A DNA stretch of 64,000 nucleotides from Mucilaginibacter gossypiicola (GCF_900110105.1 NZ_FOCL01000001.1:310001-374000), one strand, 5' to 3'. Shown: positions 27,353 to 37,705, numbered from the stretch's first letter. Numbers and translations: made by a program. The notes: generated by a model from the letters alone, not told the origin.

Positions 27353-27769
27353 TTATTCTTTATCCATCTTTTCAAGCAATGCCAAAATTTTGTCAAGCTT
27401 GTCTACTTCAATAGCGTTTAAGCGCAATTGTAATTCTTCAATTTCTTTTTTAGCTTCCACATTGGTACGAAAATCCTCATTGGCCTGGGCGCGGTCGCGT
27501 TCATTCTGGCGGTTTTGAGCCATCATGATAATGGGGGCTGCATAGGCTGCCTGGGTCGAAAACAATAAATTTAATAGAATGTAAGGGTAGGGGTCCCAGT
27601 GGCCAACAAAAGCCACTACGTTTAGTGCCATCCATAAGGCAACAATTATGGTTTGAATAATAATGAACCTCCAGGAGCCCATGCCTGCTGCCACCGAGTC
27701 AGCCAATCGCTGACCAAAGTTCATGGAATCGATATGTCTTTGATACCAGTTTTTTTTATTGTTTGACAT
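27353..27769 (-). CDS. DUF1003 family membrane protein
   Basis: 138 residues. It starts with a short basic region, then two membrane segments (FIIIQTIIVALWMALNVVAFVG and YILLNLLFSTQAAYAAPIIMMAQ) and a cytoplasmic C-terminal helix (~75-138) rich in Glu, Lys and Leu that is likely a coiled coil. The segment WRFIIIQTII...DPYPYILLNLLFSTQAAYAAP is the mark of DUF1003. Members are small inner-membrane proteins of unknown function. It converges with the EEP gene and stands alone. Confidence 0.9.
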   Translation of the reverse strand: MSNNKKNWYQRHIDSMNFGQRLADSVAAGMGSWRFIIIQTIIVALWMALNVVAFVGHWDPYPYILLNLLFSTQAAYAAPIIMMAQNRQNERDRAQANEDFRTNVEAKKEIEELQLRLNAIEVDKLDKILALLEKMDKE

Positions 27770-27945
27770 TTTTAAGAATTAAGATTTATATAGTAAATAT
27801 ATAAAATTAATTGGCATGACTGATTTTGTTGGAGGGAGCTTCTAACCCGTAAGCAAGAAACTTTCTCGATCCAAATGCTCAATTAGTAGCCAAATATTTC
27901 TCCCCTTAATCTTCAAATCTCTGTAACTTTAAAATACACATCACT

Positions 27946-29457
27946 ATGTTAGATAGCCAAGAACATACACCTCAATACTGGCTCACACGCTTTGTACTTC
28001 TACGTTTGCTGGGGGCGATTTATGCAGTGGCATTTCTTGTAGCTATAAATCAAATACTGCCATTAATCGGTTCGCATGGATTGTTACCGGTAGATAATTA
28101 CCTGCAACAGGTAAGCACTACATTGGGTTCAAAGGAAGCAGCTTTCTTCCGGTTACCTTCCGTTTTTTGGTTCTGGCATTCAGATTTTGCATTGTTGCTG
28201 GCTTCATGGGCAGGTTTGATCTTATCACTAATTGTTGTAGCCGGTTATGCCAATGCGCTATCAATGGGTGTGTTGTGGGTGCTATATCTTTCATTGGTAC
28301 ACGTTGGGCAAGACTGGTATGGTTACGGTTGGGAAATCCAACTAACAGAAACCGGTTTTCTTGCCATATTTTTGTGCCCGCTGTTGGATATGCTGCCTTT
28401 TCCTAAGCGCCCGCCACCGTTGCTCATCATTGTCCTGTTTCGCTGGCTCATCTTCCGGGGCATGTTTGGTGCTGGGATGATCAAATACCGTGGTGATGCT
28501 GTATGGCGAAAAGGAACCGCTCTTTATTATTATTTTGAAACCCAGCCAATACCAGGGCCGCTTAGCCGTTGGTTCCACTTTTTACCTCGTGTGCTTTTAC
28601 GGTTGGGTGTCTGGTTTAACTGGCTGGCCGAACTGTTGGCCCCGTGGTTTGCCTTCGGTCCAAGATTGGGCAGGCATATTGCCGGTACCATCATATTCCT
28701 CTTCCAACTGTCAATTATCCTGAGCGGTAATCTTTCTTTTTTGAACTGGCTTACCATTGTGCCTGCGCTGGCTTGTATGGATGATAGTTTTTGGGCGAAA
28801 ATTTTACCGGGTGTGCTTGTACGCAAAGCTGCGAAGGCTGCTCAAGAAGCAGAGGTTTCTACGCCCATGCAATATACCGCGATAATAGTGACTTGCATTG
28901 TCGGAGTGCTTAGTTTTCAGCCGGCGTTCAATCTCTTATCACCTAAACAAATTATGAATACCTCGTTCGATCCCTTAGAACTCGTCAATACTTACGGGGC
29001 ATTTGGCAGCGTGGGGAAGGAACGTTACAACGTAGTTTTTGAAGGGACAAGCGACCTCAATCCCGTTAGCGCCGACTGGAAAGCTTATCCTTATAAAGGC
29101 TTGCCTGTGGCGCTGGCTCAACCGCCGCCACAGGTAGCACCTTACCAGTTACGGCTGGACTGGCAAATGTGGTTTGCAGCAATGTCCACAGCCGATCAAT
29201 ACCCCTGGACATATCATCTTGCCTGGAAGCTGCTGCATAATGATCCGGGTGTACTTGGTTTATTTGCCGGCAATCCTTTTCCGGGAAAGCCGCCGCGTTA
29301 TATCCGTGCAGTTATTTACCGTTACCGCTTTGCCCGTCCTGAACAGAATGGTGGCCCTTATTGGGAACGAGAAAGATTAGGATTATGGCTACCGGCGCTT
29401 TCTGTTCAAAATCCTCAATTTGTTGCATACCTGAAAGGTCAGGGCTGGATAAAATAG
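27946..29457 (+). CDS. Lipase maturation factor family membrane protein
   Basis: 503 residues. The N-terminal ~330 residues hold many hydrophobic segments, beginning with RFVLLRLLGAIYAVAFLVAINQ, and the family segments RWLIFRGMFGAGMIKYRGD and LYYYFETQPIPGPLSRWFH. The C-terminal ~170 residues are soluble, with NTYGAFGSVGKERYNVVFEGT. This is the LMF1-like fold. Animal LMF1 matures lipases in the ER; the bacterial role is not established. No lipase gene is adjacent. A TAACTTTA sequence at 27924-27931, close to the -7 consensus, lies 15 bases before the start. Confidence 0.88.
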   Translation: MLDSQEHTPQYWLTRFVLLRLLGAIYAVAFLVAINQILPLIGSHGLLPVDNYLQQVSTTLGSKEAAFFRLPSVFWFWHSDFALLLASWAGLILSLIVVAGYANALSMGVLWVLYLSLVHVGQDWYGYGWEIQLTETGFLAIFLCPLLDMLPFPKRPPPLLIIVLFRWLIFRGMFGAGMIKYRGDAVWRKGTALYYYFETQPIPGPLSRWFHFLPRVLLRLGVWFNWLAELLAPWFAFGPRLGRHIAGTIIFLFQLSIILSGNLSFLNWLTIVPALACMDDSFWAKILPGVLVRKAAKAAQEAEVSTPMQYTAIIVTCIVGVLSFQPAFNLLSPKQIMNTSFDPLELVNTYGAFGSVGKERYNVVFEGTSDLNPVSADWKAYPYKGLPVALAQPPPQVAPYQLRLDWQMWFAAMSTADQYPWTYHLAWKLLHNDPGVLGLFAGNPFPGKPPRYIRAVIYRYRFARPEQNGGPYWERERLGLWLPALSVQNPQFVAYLKGQGWIK

Positions 29458-29499
29458 TATTGTCACTAATAAAGTACATTTCCACAAACGATATTAAGA

Positions 29500-29507
29500 T
29501 AGCTTTG
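29500..29507 (+). promoter_or_regulatory. -7 box before the large secreted protein
   Basis: TAGCTTTG matches TAnnTTTG and lies 35 bases before ATG 29543. No good TTG -33 box is seen. Confidence 0.45.
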
Positions 29508-29542
29508 TAGTAAACATGGAATTATAACAGCGCTATTTAATA

Positions 29543-32500
29543 ATGACGATCTCTCAGTTTATAAAAAGAGCCCGAACCTGCTTTACTGCTATCGCTTTAT
29601 TTACCGGCGTTTACTTTGCGCCCATGCAATATGCGTTGGCTCAGGATGGAACCAGATTTACTTTTAAACTTGATGGCAAGGCAAAAACCAGCGCCGGCGT
29701 ATATTCAAAAGACGGAACCCTGGTACGTACACTTTGGGGCGGCGTAACCTATAATTCCGGCACTCATCAATTTAACTGGGACGGTATTGATGACGGTGGT
29801 CGCCTCGCTGCAAACGGCAGCTACGAGGTTAAAGTATTATCAAACAATGTAAAATATAAATGGGAGGGCGTAATCGGCAATACATCTGATTCTCTTAGCG
29901 GCACATCGGTTCATCATGCTATTGAGCGGATGTACGGCATGGCCATTAGCGGTAATAACGCCTATTTTGCAGTTGGGTATAACGAGCAAAGCAGTAGTAC
30001 CTTCAAATTCAATATCCATACTCCTCAAAAAAAATCAGTAATACTCGGTAAAGGATTATCAGTGAAATATGTGACTACAGATGGCACAAATGTTTACTGG
30101 GCAGGTAATGATGCAGGCGTCGTAAATAACTGGATGGTGTTTGGAACTAAAGTAGCCAACGATTCGGAGAGCAGCTTTACCAATGGCCAACCTGCAATAA
30201 CAAAATATGGCCGTAAGTATAAAAGCGTTTTAGATAATATAAATAATGATAAATCGGAGATTTCGGGCCTCGCTGTCCAAAAACATGGCCGGTATCTTTT
30301 TGTAGCGCACAAAAATCTGAATGAGTTACATGTTTTGGATAAAACAACGGGGGAGCTTTTACAAAAGCTATCATTTGATACGCCTTTAAGTATAGCTACT
30401 GATGATAAAGGCCATGTTTGGCTTATCTATTCAAAAAATGGCAAACGCATTGCAGAAAAATTTACCGTTGAGGCCAACGGTAAATTAAATCCTTCAAATG
30501 TTACACTGGAAGGACTAACCGAGCCGCAGGCATTGGCTATAAGTCCAAATGGTAAAACACTCATAGTGGCTGACGGAGGGGACAGTCAGCAGCTAAAAGC
30601 ATTTGATGTTGATAAAGGATCGCCTTTGTGGACGTATGGCACAGCGGGTGGCTATGTAACCGATCCTAATGTGCGTAACGATAAGTTCTATTTCAATGAA
30701 ACTAAAGGCCCGGGCACTTTTATTGCTTTTCAGCCCGATGGCAGTTTTTGGGTGGAAGATCCCGGTAACTCAAGGGCACAGCATTTTACAGCCGATAGAA
30801 AGTTTATTGATAGGATCATGTATTTGCAAACTTCATACAGTTCGTTTGTTGATGCTAATGATCCGTCGCGGGTGTTTTCAGATTATCTTGAATTTAAGGT
30901 AGATTACAGCAAGCCACTGGCCGCTAATAATGGTTCTTGGCAGCTGGTGCGTAACTGGGGGCATAATATCCCGGCCGAATATGATGATAAATACAACAGG
31001 CTACGGGGCGTTGCAACATTAACGAACGGTAAAACTTATGCTTTGCTTACACATAGGTTCAGAACACTGGTTAGCTGGAAGCTTGTCGAATTACCCAAAG
31101 CAGGGCCGTTGCGAATAACCAGTGTTGATATCCCTATGGATAATACACAACTATACCCGGATGGCTCGCTTTATAAGGTTTCAACATTCAGGGTAGGGGT
31201 GCCAACCGTTTTTACTAAAAGAGAGCTTTTAAAATTTACGCCCGACGGCGACCCTATATGGGGCCCGCAAAATACGATAGCCCAAACCCAACCCGCCGAA
31301 TTGACGGATCCGGGCTATCATGGCAACAATACCTTGTTGAAATCAGGTGAGATTACTTCTTCAGGAGTTATTGCATTATTTGATGGTACTACTGCCAATT
31401 GCTGGCACCTTGGAGGAATAAAAGTTGGCGGCGATAAATTGCTTTGGCGTGCAGCTCCGAGCACTACAAAAGAATACTGGGGACCGTTTCCTGCTGATGG
31501 TACTTTTGATATTGGAAACCATACAAATTACCCTGGGTGCATAGCTATGGTAAGCGGACGCAGTATTTTTTGGGGCTATCATGGCGAGTTTTGGAAAAAC
31601 AGCGAGGTAAACAAATGGACACAGGTTTATGATAACGGTTTGTTTGTCGGGCAGTTTGGTGTCGCCGGCCCTGAGGCCGGGAGCGTTGAAGCCGCTGCCG
31701 AAATGGCGGGGAACTGTTTTGCTGCATCAGTTGTAAAATTGCCTAATGGCGATACCTACCTGTATCATAATGACGAAAGTATGCACGGCGGCGTGCACAG
31801 GTGGAAAATAAGCGGGTTATCAAGTATAAAAGAGCAGGTTATCCCTATCAATTTAGCTGTTAATACGCACGGTTTATCAACGGAAAGCATAATAACCGCT
31901 TCTGGTTCTGCGCGTAGTTATAATGGTTTTGTAGAACCATCATATTCAGAGCGATATGAGTTTTCCTTAAAAGGTGATAATATAGCCGATTGCAGGTTGT
32001 GGGTGGATGGAAAATTGATTGTCCCACAAAAAGGTACTTTAATGGAGTTGAATAAAGGGACGCGTTATCCGGTACGCTTAGAAGTCCCGGCCGGAGTTGA
32101 TAACAAAAATGCAATACAACTTTATTGGAAAAGCGCCAGTCAGCCTGAACAGTTAATTTCTGACGAACAGCTTTATAGTTTAAAATCATCCGGCGCTTCA
32201 TCTACTATTCAACTGATGGCCGACCTCCCAAATAACAGCACCCTCGAAAATGGCCGCTACGGCTGGAAACGGCAACCGGCTATTGACGATAGCACAAATA
32301 AATACACCCAATGGTGGAATGTACATACCAATATCAAAAGCTACCGCAAAACCAACCCGGATATTTATATCGATTTTCGCCAGCAAAATAAAGCGGCGCT
32401 TTTAAGCCGTAGCCTTGGTAATCAGGCAAATCTCGTTTCCTGGACATTATCTGGTATTGTTAACTTCACTCAAAATTGTGTTAACGTTGGCGCAGGCAAT

Positions 32501-32866
32501 AGCTTTGATGAAAACAACGGGGTTTACCTGGAGGTATTGGACAAAGCGCAAAAAGTAATAGCGCGCGTGTTTTTGCACTCTGCTGTTTATCGCGGTGACG
32601 TGAGTTTGTTGGTAAATGAAACAGTTATTTATAAGTTACAATACGACAAGGTTAAAAAATTGGAAGATTACTGGCCACGCATCACCCTAAAAATGAATAA
32701 CGGCCGCTTACAAGCTACGTTTGGTAATAGCAGTTTTATAGCCGTTCAAAGCTCCAATAATGCGGATCTTAAAAGCCCTGCGTCAGTGCGGTTAGTCTGC
32801 TCATCGCTCAGTAAAAAAGGAGGGTATACTTTAGGTTTGGATGCGTGGAAATTTGAAAAGAAATAA
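29543..32866 (+). CDS. Large secreted protein: FlgD-like Ig, propeller and PA14-like regions
   Basis: 1107 residues with a signal peptide ending at ALA-Q (33-34). Residues ~36-110 resemble a FlgD-type Ig-like domain (RFTFKLDGKAKTSAGVYS, then GTHQFNWDGIDDGGRLAANG). Residues ~130-780 have repeated blade-like strands (GMAISGNNAYFAVG, ISGLAVQKHGRYLFVAH, PQALAISPNGKTLIVADGG), suggesting one or two NHL/YVTN-type propellers. Residues ~786-880 (YSERYEFSLKGDNIADCRLWVDG) look like a PA14 carbohydrate-binding domain. A LamG-like tail may follow. No enzyme motif was recognised. It lies next to a SusC/SusD pair on the opposite strand, so a role in glycan binding or breakdown is possible. Confidence 0.8.
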   Translation: MTISQFIKRARTCFTAIALFTGVYFAPMQYALAQDGTRFTFKLDGKAKTSAGVYSKDGTLVRTLWGGVTYNSGTHQFNWDGIDDGGRLAANGSYEVKVLSNNVKYKWEGVIGNTSDSLSGTSVHHAIERMYGMAISGNNAYFAVGYNEQSSSTFKFNIHTPQKKSVILGKGLSVKYVTTDGTNVYWAGNDAGVVNNWMVFGTKVANDSESSFTNGQPAITKYGRKYKSVLDNINNDKSEISGLAVQKHGRYLFVAHKNLNELHVLDKTTGELLQKLSFDTPLSIATDDKGHVWLIYSKNGKRIAEKFTVEANGKLNPSNVTLEGLTEPQALAISPNGKTLIVADGGDSQQLKAFDVDKGSPLWTYGTAGGYVTDPNVRNDKFYFNETKGPGTFIAFQPDGSFWVEDPGNSRAQHFTADRKFIDRIMYLQTSYSSFVDANDPSRVFSDYLEFKVDYSKPLAANNGSWQLVRNWGHNIPAEYDDKYNRLRGVATLTNGKTYALLTHRFRTLVSWKLVELPKAGPLRITSVDIPMDNTQLYPDGSLYKVSTFRVGVPTVFTKRELLKFTPDGDPIWGPQNTIAQTQPAELTDPGYHGNNTLLKSGEITSSGVIALFDGTTANCWHLGGIKVGGDKLLWRAAPSTTKEYWGPFPADGTFDIGNHTNYPGCIAMVSGRSIFWGYHGEFWKNSEVNKWTQVYDNGLFVGQFGVAGPEAGSVEAAAEMAGNCFAASVVKLPNGDTYLYHNDESMHGGVHRWKISGLSSIKEQVIPINLAVNTHGLSTESIITASGSARSYNGFVEPSYSERYEFSLKGDNIADCRLWVDGKLIVPQKGTLMELNKGTRYPVRLEVPAGVDNKNAIQLYWKSASQPEQLISDEQLYSLKSSGASSTIQLMADLPNNSTLENGRYGWKRQPAIDDSTNKYTQWWNVHTNIKSYRKTNPDIYIDFRQQNKAALLSRSLGNQANLVSWTLSGIVNFTQNCVNVGAGNSFDENNGVYLEVLDKAQKVIARVFLHSAVYRGDVSLLVNETVIYKLQYDKVKKLEDYWPRITLKMNNGRLQATFGNSSFIAVQSSNNADLKSPASVRLVCSSLSKKGGYTLGLDAWKFEKK

Positions 32867-32921
32867 TGCGATAATATCGCTCTAATTTCTCATGCTTTGT
32901 AGTTAGAATATCACAATTAAA

Positions 32922-32951
32922 AAGGCGCTGCCCGCATCCAGGCAGCGCCTT
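32922..32951. terminator. Terminator between converging genes
   Basis: A perfect 11-bp stem, AAGGCGCTGCC (32922-32932) with GGCAGCGCCTT (32941-32951), and an 8-base loop. On the minus strand it is followed by a T run, so it ends the susCD transcript; it may also stop the gene from the left. Confidence 0.88.
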
Positions 32952-32975
32952 CATCTGTGTCATTCCAAATTGAAA

Positions 32976-34706
32976 TTAATAACCAGGATTTTGCTTAAAC
33001 TGCGGGTTAACATTCATGATATCGCGCCCAATAGGAAAGATCTCTGTATGTTTATCCCCATCTGGTTTTTTATCCCACCAGGTGCCGGTGTTGAATACGC
33101 CCCAGCGGATCAGGTCGGTGCGGCGACGGTTCTCGCCGATAAATTCCCTGCCCCATTCATCAAGCATTTCCTGATCGGTAAGCTGACTGCCGTCCGGGCT
33201 ATATAAGCTTGGTGAGTCAGCTGGATAGTTACGTTTTCTTACCTGGTTCAGGTAATTCGCCGCGCCGGCTTTATCACCGGCCCGGTAACGGCATTCGGCA
33301 AGGGTGTAGTAAATCTCCGAAAGGCGGATCTCGGCATAAGCAGAGGTAATCCGGTTAGGATCTGGCGTAGGATAAAACGGATATTTAACCAGGAATACGC
33401 CCGAGTTATGATCAGCATGATTCATATCTGATTCTTTATCGGTTATTTTGGTTCCGGGTTTTGCGCCCAGGAACATCCCAACCTGGTCGCGGATAAACAA
33501 CGGATAGGGTCCTTTATTTCCTTTAACAGTATCAGTACGGCTTACACCGTTTACGATATGGGTATATGGCAGGTAGCCATACAAAAACATCCCTTCGCGC
33601 TGACTGTTGCCCAGGTTTTTGTACTTCTTTAACCGCAAATCGTCGGGGTATTTCTGAAACTTAACAAAGGGTTTGCCTAATTGAAAAGTATATTCTACAC
33701 TATCCACATCCCGCCCTGGCTGTAACGCGTAACGCGGGTTTGATTGGTTGAAGTCGGTAAACCCACAATACAGCGGAGCTGCATCGTAAGTCATCCCCCA
33801 AAAAAACATACCGCCGTCATACTGCCAGTGCGTACGTGCAAGCGAGCCCGGAAACCCATAAAGCACTTCTGAGTTTAATGTTGTATTGGTGTAATCAAAT
33901 GGGGCATCCCACCGTGTGTCAAGCTGGTAAGCACCATATTTGCCACTAATGATGTCCCGGCAAACGGCCTCGCATTCGGTGAATTTTTCTGTGCCGATAT
34001 AAACTTTAGCATTAAGGTAAAGGCGTGCCAGTAAAGCCGCTGCACCCGCCTTTGTCCACCGCCCTATACCGGCCGCTCCAAGCTGCTCACGTGTGGGCAA
34101 CCCGTCAATAGCACCCTTCAGTTCCGATTCAATATAAGTGAAAATTTCCTGCGGGCTGGACTGCGGATTACCCTTTGTAGAGTTTTTTACGTCAGTAACG
34201 ATCTCAATATTGCGATAAAAGTCAAATGCTCTTAAATAAAACCATGCCCTCAACGTATGCAGCTCCGATTTGAAGTCTGTTAATTCGGCATCGGTAACAC
34301 TGAGTTTTGAAGGATCTTTGACGCCCTCCATATCTGTTAGTGAATTGGTAGCCAATACAATTCCCTGGTAAAAGTTATTCCACGCACCTGTTGTGAAATT
34401 ATCTGTAGTGGTCCAGGTGTGATAATGCATGCGTTGGTAATAACCACCATCCTGCCAGTCGCCTTGCCTGTTGTAGGTGCCAATTTCGTCGGTGGCGTCT
34501 TCGCCGGCGGCATAAACGTCATTGCCTTGTATACTCCAGTAAGCATGCTCAAAGGGACGTAGGAAATCCCTGATCACATCGTCCCGTCGGGTCAGGAAGC
34601 TGGCTGCATCCACCTTGTCATATACATGTTCATCCAGTTTGGTACAGCTGCCGGCTAGTAAGGCCGATAGTAAAATGCCGCTGATATATAATTTATATTT
34701 TTTCAT
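32976..34706 (-). CDS. RagB/SusD-family nutrient-binding lipoprotein (second locus)
   Basis: 576 residues. Lipobox LLAGSC with the acylated Cys at 21. SusD features: LTRRDDVIRDFLRPFEHAYW near the start, LHTLRAWFYLRAFDFYRNI, RLSEIYYTLAECRYRAGD, and the C-terminal EFIGENRRRTDLIRWGVF with the closing NPQFKQNPGY. It starts 11 bases after the SusC stop on the same strand. It binds the substrate of the SusC partner at the cell surface. With GH43 upstream on the same strand, a plant-type pentose glycan is a reasonable guess. Confidence 0.96.
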   Translation of the reverse strand: MKKYKLYISGILLSALLAGSCTKLDEHVYDKVDAASFLTRRDDVIRDFLRPFEHAYWSIQGNDVYAAGEDATDEIGTYNRQGDWQDGGYYQRMHYHTWTTTDNFTTGAWNNFYQGIVLATNSLTDMEGVKDPSKLSVTDAELTDFKSELHTLRAWFYLRAFDFYRNIEIVTDVKNSTKGNPQSSPQEIFTYIESELKGAIDGLPTREQLGAAGIGRWTKAGAAALLARLYLNAKVYIGTEKFTECEAVCRDIISGKYGAYQLDTRWDAPFDYTNTTLNSEVLYGFPGSLARTHWQYDGGMFFWGMTYDAAPLYCGFTDFNQSNPRYALQPGRDVDSVEYTFQLGKPFVKFQKYPDDLRLKKYKNLGNSQREGMFLYGYLPYTHIVNGVSRTDTVKGNKGPYPLFIRDQVGMFLGAKPGTKITDKESDMNHADHNSGVFLVKYPFYPTPDPNRITSAYAEIRLSEIYYTLAECRYRAGDKAGAANYLNQVRKRNYPADSPSLYSPDGSQLTDQEMLDEWGREFIGENRRRTDLIRWGVFNTGTWWDKKPDGDKHTEIFPIGRDIMNVNPQFKQNPGY

Positions 34707-34717
34707 GTTTTGTAGAT

Positions 34718-37705
34718 TTAAAAGGTTGCCTGCAGACCAAGAATTAGTTGAAGTGTTGCCGGATAATAATTTAATGAAGTGTTTACACCCGGTGTAAGTC
34801 CGTTAACCTCTACCAGGTCGGGATCGCCGCCGGTAAAACTTGTAAACGTATGCAGGTTTCTGCCAGTGGCATAAACGCGTATCGATTTAAGGTATTTGGT
34901 TTTAAATGGCTGCGTATAACCTAAGGCTACGTTATCTATTTTTACAAATGAGCCATTCTCCAAAAAATAGTCGGAAGCGATTGCTGTGGTTGCCGGGTTG
35001 GTTAACAATGAGTATTTGCTCTTTTTATCGTATGCCGACTTCAGCACATTGGCATCGCTCTGGCTTGATGGTGTCCCGATATAAAATGCAGACGTGTTGA
35101 ATATTTTATAACCAAATGTACCGCGCAGGAAGATGCCCAGATCGAAACGTTTGTACCTGAAAGTATTTCCCATGGAGCCGATAAACTTCGGCAGGCCATT
35201 TCCTACAAATTGTTTATCATCTGCAGATGCCTGGTTGGCCTGAACTATGGTGCCATCTTTTTTGTAAACCTGTAAAGCTCCGTCCTTATTCACACCTGCC
35301 GAGCGCAGCGTGTAAAACTCGCCAATGCTGCGACCTTCCTGGATGCGTTGGATATTGCCCGGAGAGCCAGGGGCTGGCAACCCAGCAAGCTCAACAAATG
35401 GAGCACCTTTATAAATATCGTTAGAGAACGAGATGAATTTATTGCGGTTATAAGCCAGCGCAAAGGTTACATTGTAATTGAAATCGCTGTTTCTGACAAC
35501 TGCACCATTAAGCGCCAACTCCAACCCGTAATTTTTCATGGTGCCTACGTTGGCAAAGGTCTGTGTTTGAGAGTTTGGCGGCAGCGGTACGTTGTAATAA
35601 CCCAGCAGGTCCTTGTTTTTGCGGATATAATAGTCGAGCGAACCGGAGATGCGGTTGTCTAAGATGGAAAAATCAAGGCCAACGTTGAAGTTGATTGATT
35701 TTTCCCATCTCAGGTCGGGATTAACATTTGAGGTTGGCCCGTAAACCTGGTAAACCTGGCCATTGTATGGAAAATAGCCTGCTCCACCGTATAGTAGTAA
35801 GGAGAGATAACTATCAAAATCCTGGTTGCCTGTAACACCGTAATCGGCACGCAGCTTCAGGTCATTTACCCATGGGAGTGCACCTTTCATGAAACTCTCT
35901 TCAGAAACACGCCATGCCGCGGATGCAGCCGGGAAATTTCCCCATTTATTGTTAGTTCCAAATTTTGATGAACCCTCACGTCGTACGCTTGCTGTTAAGA
36001 TATAGCGATTGTTAAAATCATAATTAGCCCGGCCAAAAAATGAAATGAGGGTTGACCCGTTTTGTGTTGAACTTACAGCCGATTGGCCCTGGCCTGCAGC
36101 GCCGCCATTATACAATCCGGAGCCGAGGTTATTCCATAGATATGAATCAAAAGGGAAGTCGTAATTCTGAGCATAAAACGTATTGTAGTTGTATAATGTA
36201 TATGAATAACCACCTAATGCTTTGAAATGATGGCGCCCCAGATCAAATGAATAATTACCGGTCCATTCTACGTTTTTCTGATCATTTTCCTCTTGCCGTT
36301 GCGATGCAAAGTTAGTTTGCGTTATTTTACCAGCGTGTACAATTGATGAAAGGGTAGAAGGGGTGAAATTATAGCTCCTTGCCGACCGGCTTATTTCTGA
36401 TATTGTAACAGTTGTGCTCAGGTTTTTGAGGATATTAACCCTTAATGATCCATTAATGTCCAGCTCTTTAATTTCCGCTTCTGATTTAATTACGTTGGCA
36501 TTTTCAACAGGGTTATTGGAGAAGAATCCGGTGTTGATGTAATTGTACTTATGAGCGGTATCGTAAATTGGATAAGTTGGGTTAAGCGTGAGCGCATTGT
36601 TGAAATTGCCCTGATCGGAGTTTTTAGTATTCATATACCTTGGGGCAACACTCAGTGAAGCTACAAAAATGCCATTATCGGTAGCATGGTTTACGTTAAT
36701 CCGTGCGCCGTACTCTTTTTTATTGGCGCGCAGGTCGATCCCATCGGCATTACGGTAATCGGCAGAGGCGAAGTAATTCGTTTTACCAGAACCACCCGAC
36801 AATTGAATTGTATGTTTTTGAGCAAATGCAGGCGAGTTTGTAACTGCATCCATCCAGTTGGTTTTAGCGCCATAATCCTGTCCCTGGTTGTTTTTTACCC
36901 GGTCATTGATAAACTCATCGGGTGTAAGGTTTTGCAGGCGATTGGTCAGGTAATCGAAGCTTGCATAGCCTTCGTAAAAAGTACGCGCCTGCGACGAACC
37001 TTTTTTGGTGGTGATGATAATAACGCCATTACTTCCCCGTGTTCCGTAAATAGCAGATGCGGCACCACCTTTAAGCACATCGATGCTTTCTATGTCATTT
37101 TGATTGATATTATCGATGTTGCCTCCAGGCACCCCGTTTATCACATACAGCGGACCTAAACCGGCGTTCCGCGATGAAACCCCTCGCAACTGCACTTTAG
37201 GAGATGAGTTTGGATCGGCAGTGGCGGTATTGGTAATATTGAGGCCTGCCACTTTGCCCTGTAAAGACATTAAAGGACTGTTGGATGCCACGGGAAGCAA
37301 ATCTTTAGAAGAAACGTGGGTAATGGCACTTGATACTTCACGCTTATCAAGTGTGCCATAGCCAACACTTACCACAACAACTTCCTGCAGCGATTTGCTT
37401 GAGGTGGTAAGTGAAACATTCAGTGTTCCATCACTGGTTAGCGGTACTACGCGGGTAGAGTATCCGATATAGGAAAAAGAGATGGTTTTTGCAGATGCAG
37501 GGATGCTGAGCGTATAAACACCTTTAGCATTAGAGGTAGTGCCTACCGACATACCGGTTACTACCACACTTACGCCGGGTAATGGAGAACCGTCGGCGGC
37601 ATCCGTTACGGTGCCGGTCACGGTTCTGTTTTGAGCCAGGGCAGCACTGGTAAAGATACAACAGAGCGCAAAGGCGCTTAGCCTGAGTAAAAGTTTTTTG
37701 TACAT
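34718..37705 (-). CDS. SusC/RagA TonB-linked outer-membrane transporter (second locus)
   Basis: 995 residues. Signal peptide ending at ALA-Q (24-25). Then a carboxypeptidase-regulatory-like domain (VTGTVTDAADGSPLPGVSV), the SusC hinge (LQEVVVVSVGYGTLDKREV), a plug (PLYVINGVPGG, SIDVLKGGAASAIYGTRGSNG) and the barrel. There is no STN domain, so it does not signal through a FecR. Control is more likely by the DUF6377-type regulator upstream (38017-39615). It forms one transcript with the SusD gene. Confidence 0.96.
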   Translation of the reverse strand: MYKKLLLRLSAFALCCIFTSAALAQNRTVTGTVTDAADGSPLPGVSVVVTGMSVGTTSNAKGVYTLSIPASAKTISFSYIGYSTRVVPLTSDGTLNVSLTTSSKSLQEVVVVSVGYGTLDKREVSSAITHVSSKDLLPVASNSPLMSLQGKVAGLNITNTATADPNSSPKVQLRGVSSRNAGLGPLYVINGVPGGNIDNINQNDIESIDVLKGGAASAIYGTRGSNGVIIITTKKGSSQARTFYEGYASFDYLTNRLQNLTPDEFINDRVKNNQGQDYGAKTNWMDAVTNSPAFAQKHTIQLSGGSGKTNYFASADYRNADGIDLRANKKEYGARINVNHATDNGIFVASLSVAPRYMNTKNSDQGNFNNALTLNPTYPIYDTAHKYNYINTGFFSNNPVENANVIKSEAEIKELDINGSLRVNILKNLSTTVTISEISRSARSYNFTPSTLSSIVHAGKITQTNFASQRQEENDQKNVEWTGNYSFDLGRHHFKALGGYSYTLYNYNTFYAQNYDFPFDSYLWNNLGSGLYNGGAAGQGQSAVSSTQNGSTLISFFGRANYDFNNRYILTASVRREGSSKFGTNNKWGNFPAASAAWRVSEESFMKGALPWVNDLKLRADYGVTGNQDFDSYLSLLLYGGAGYFPYNGQVYQVYGPTSNVNPDLRWEKSINFNVGLDFSILDNRISGSLDYYIRKNKDLLGYYNVPLPPNSQTQTFANVGTMKNYGLELALNGAVVRNSDFNYNVTFALAYNRNKFISFSNDIYKGAPFVELAGLPAPGSPGNIQRIQEGRSIGEFYTLRSAGVNKDGALQVYKKDGTIVQANQASADDKQFVGNGLPKFIGSMGNTFRYKRFDLGIFLRGTFGYKIFNTSAFYIGTPSSQSDANVLKSAYDKKSKYSLLTNPATTAIASDYFLENGSFVKIDNVALGYTQPFKTKYLKSIRVYATGRNLHTFTSFTGGDPDLVEVNGLTPGVNTSLNYYPATLQLILGLQATF

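Noticed and set aside
36686..37159. 157-codon plus-strand frame inside the second susC gene
   Set aside because: Antisense to the conserved plug region of SusC, no motif, no promoter box.
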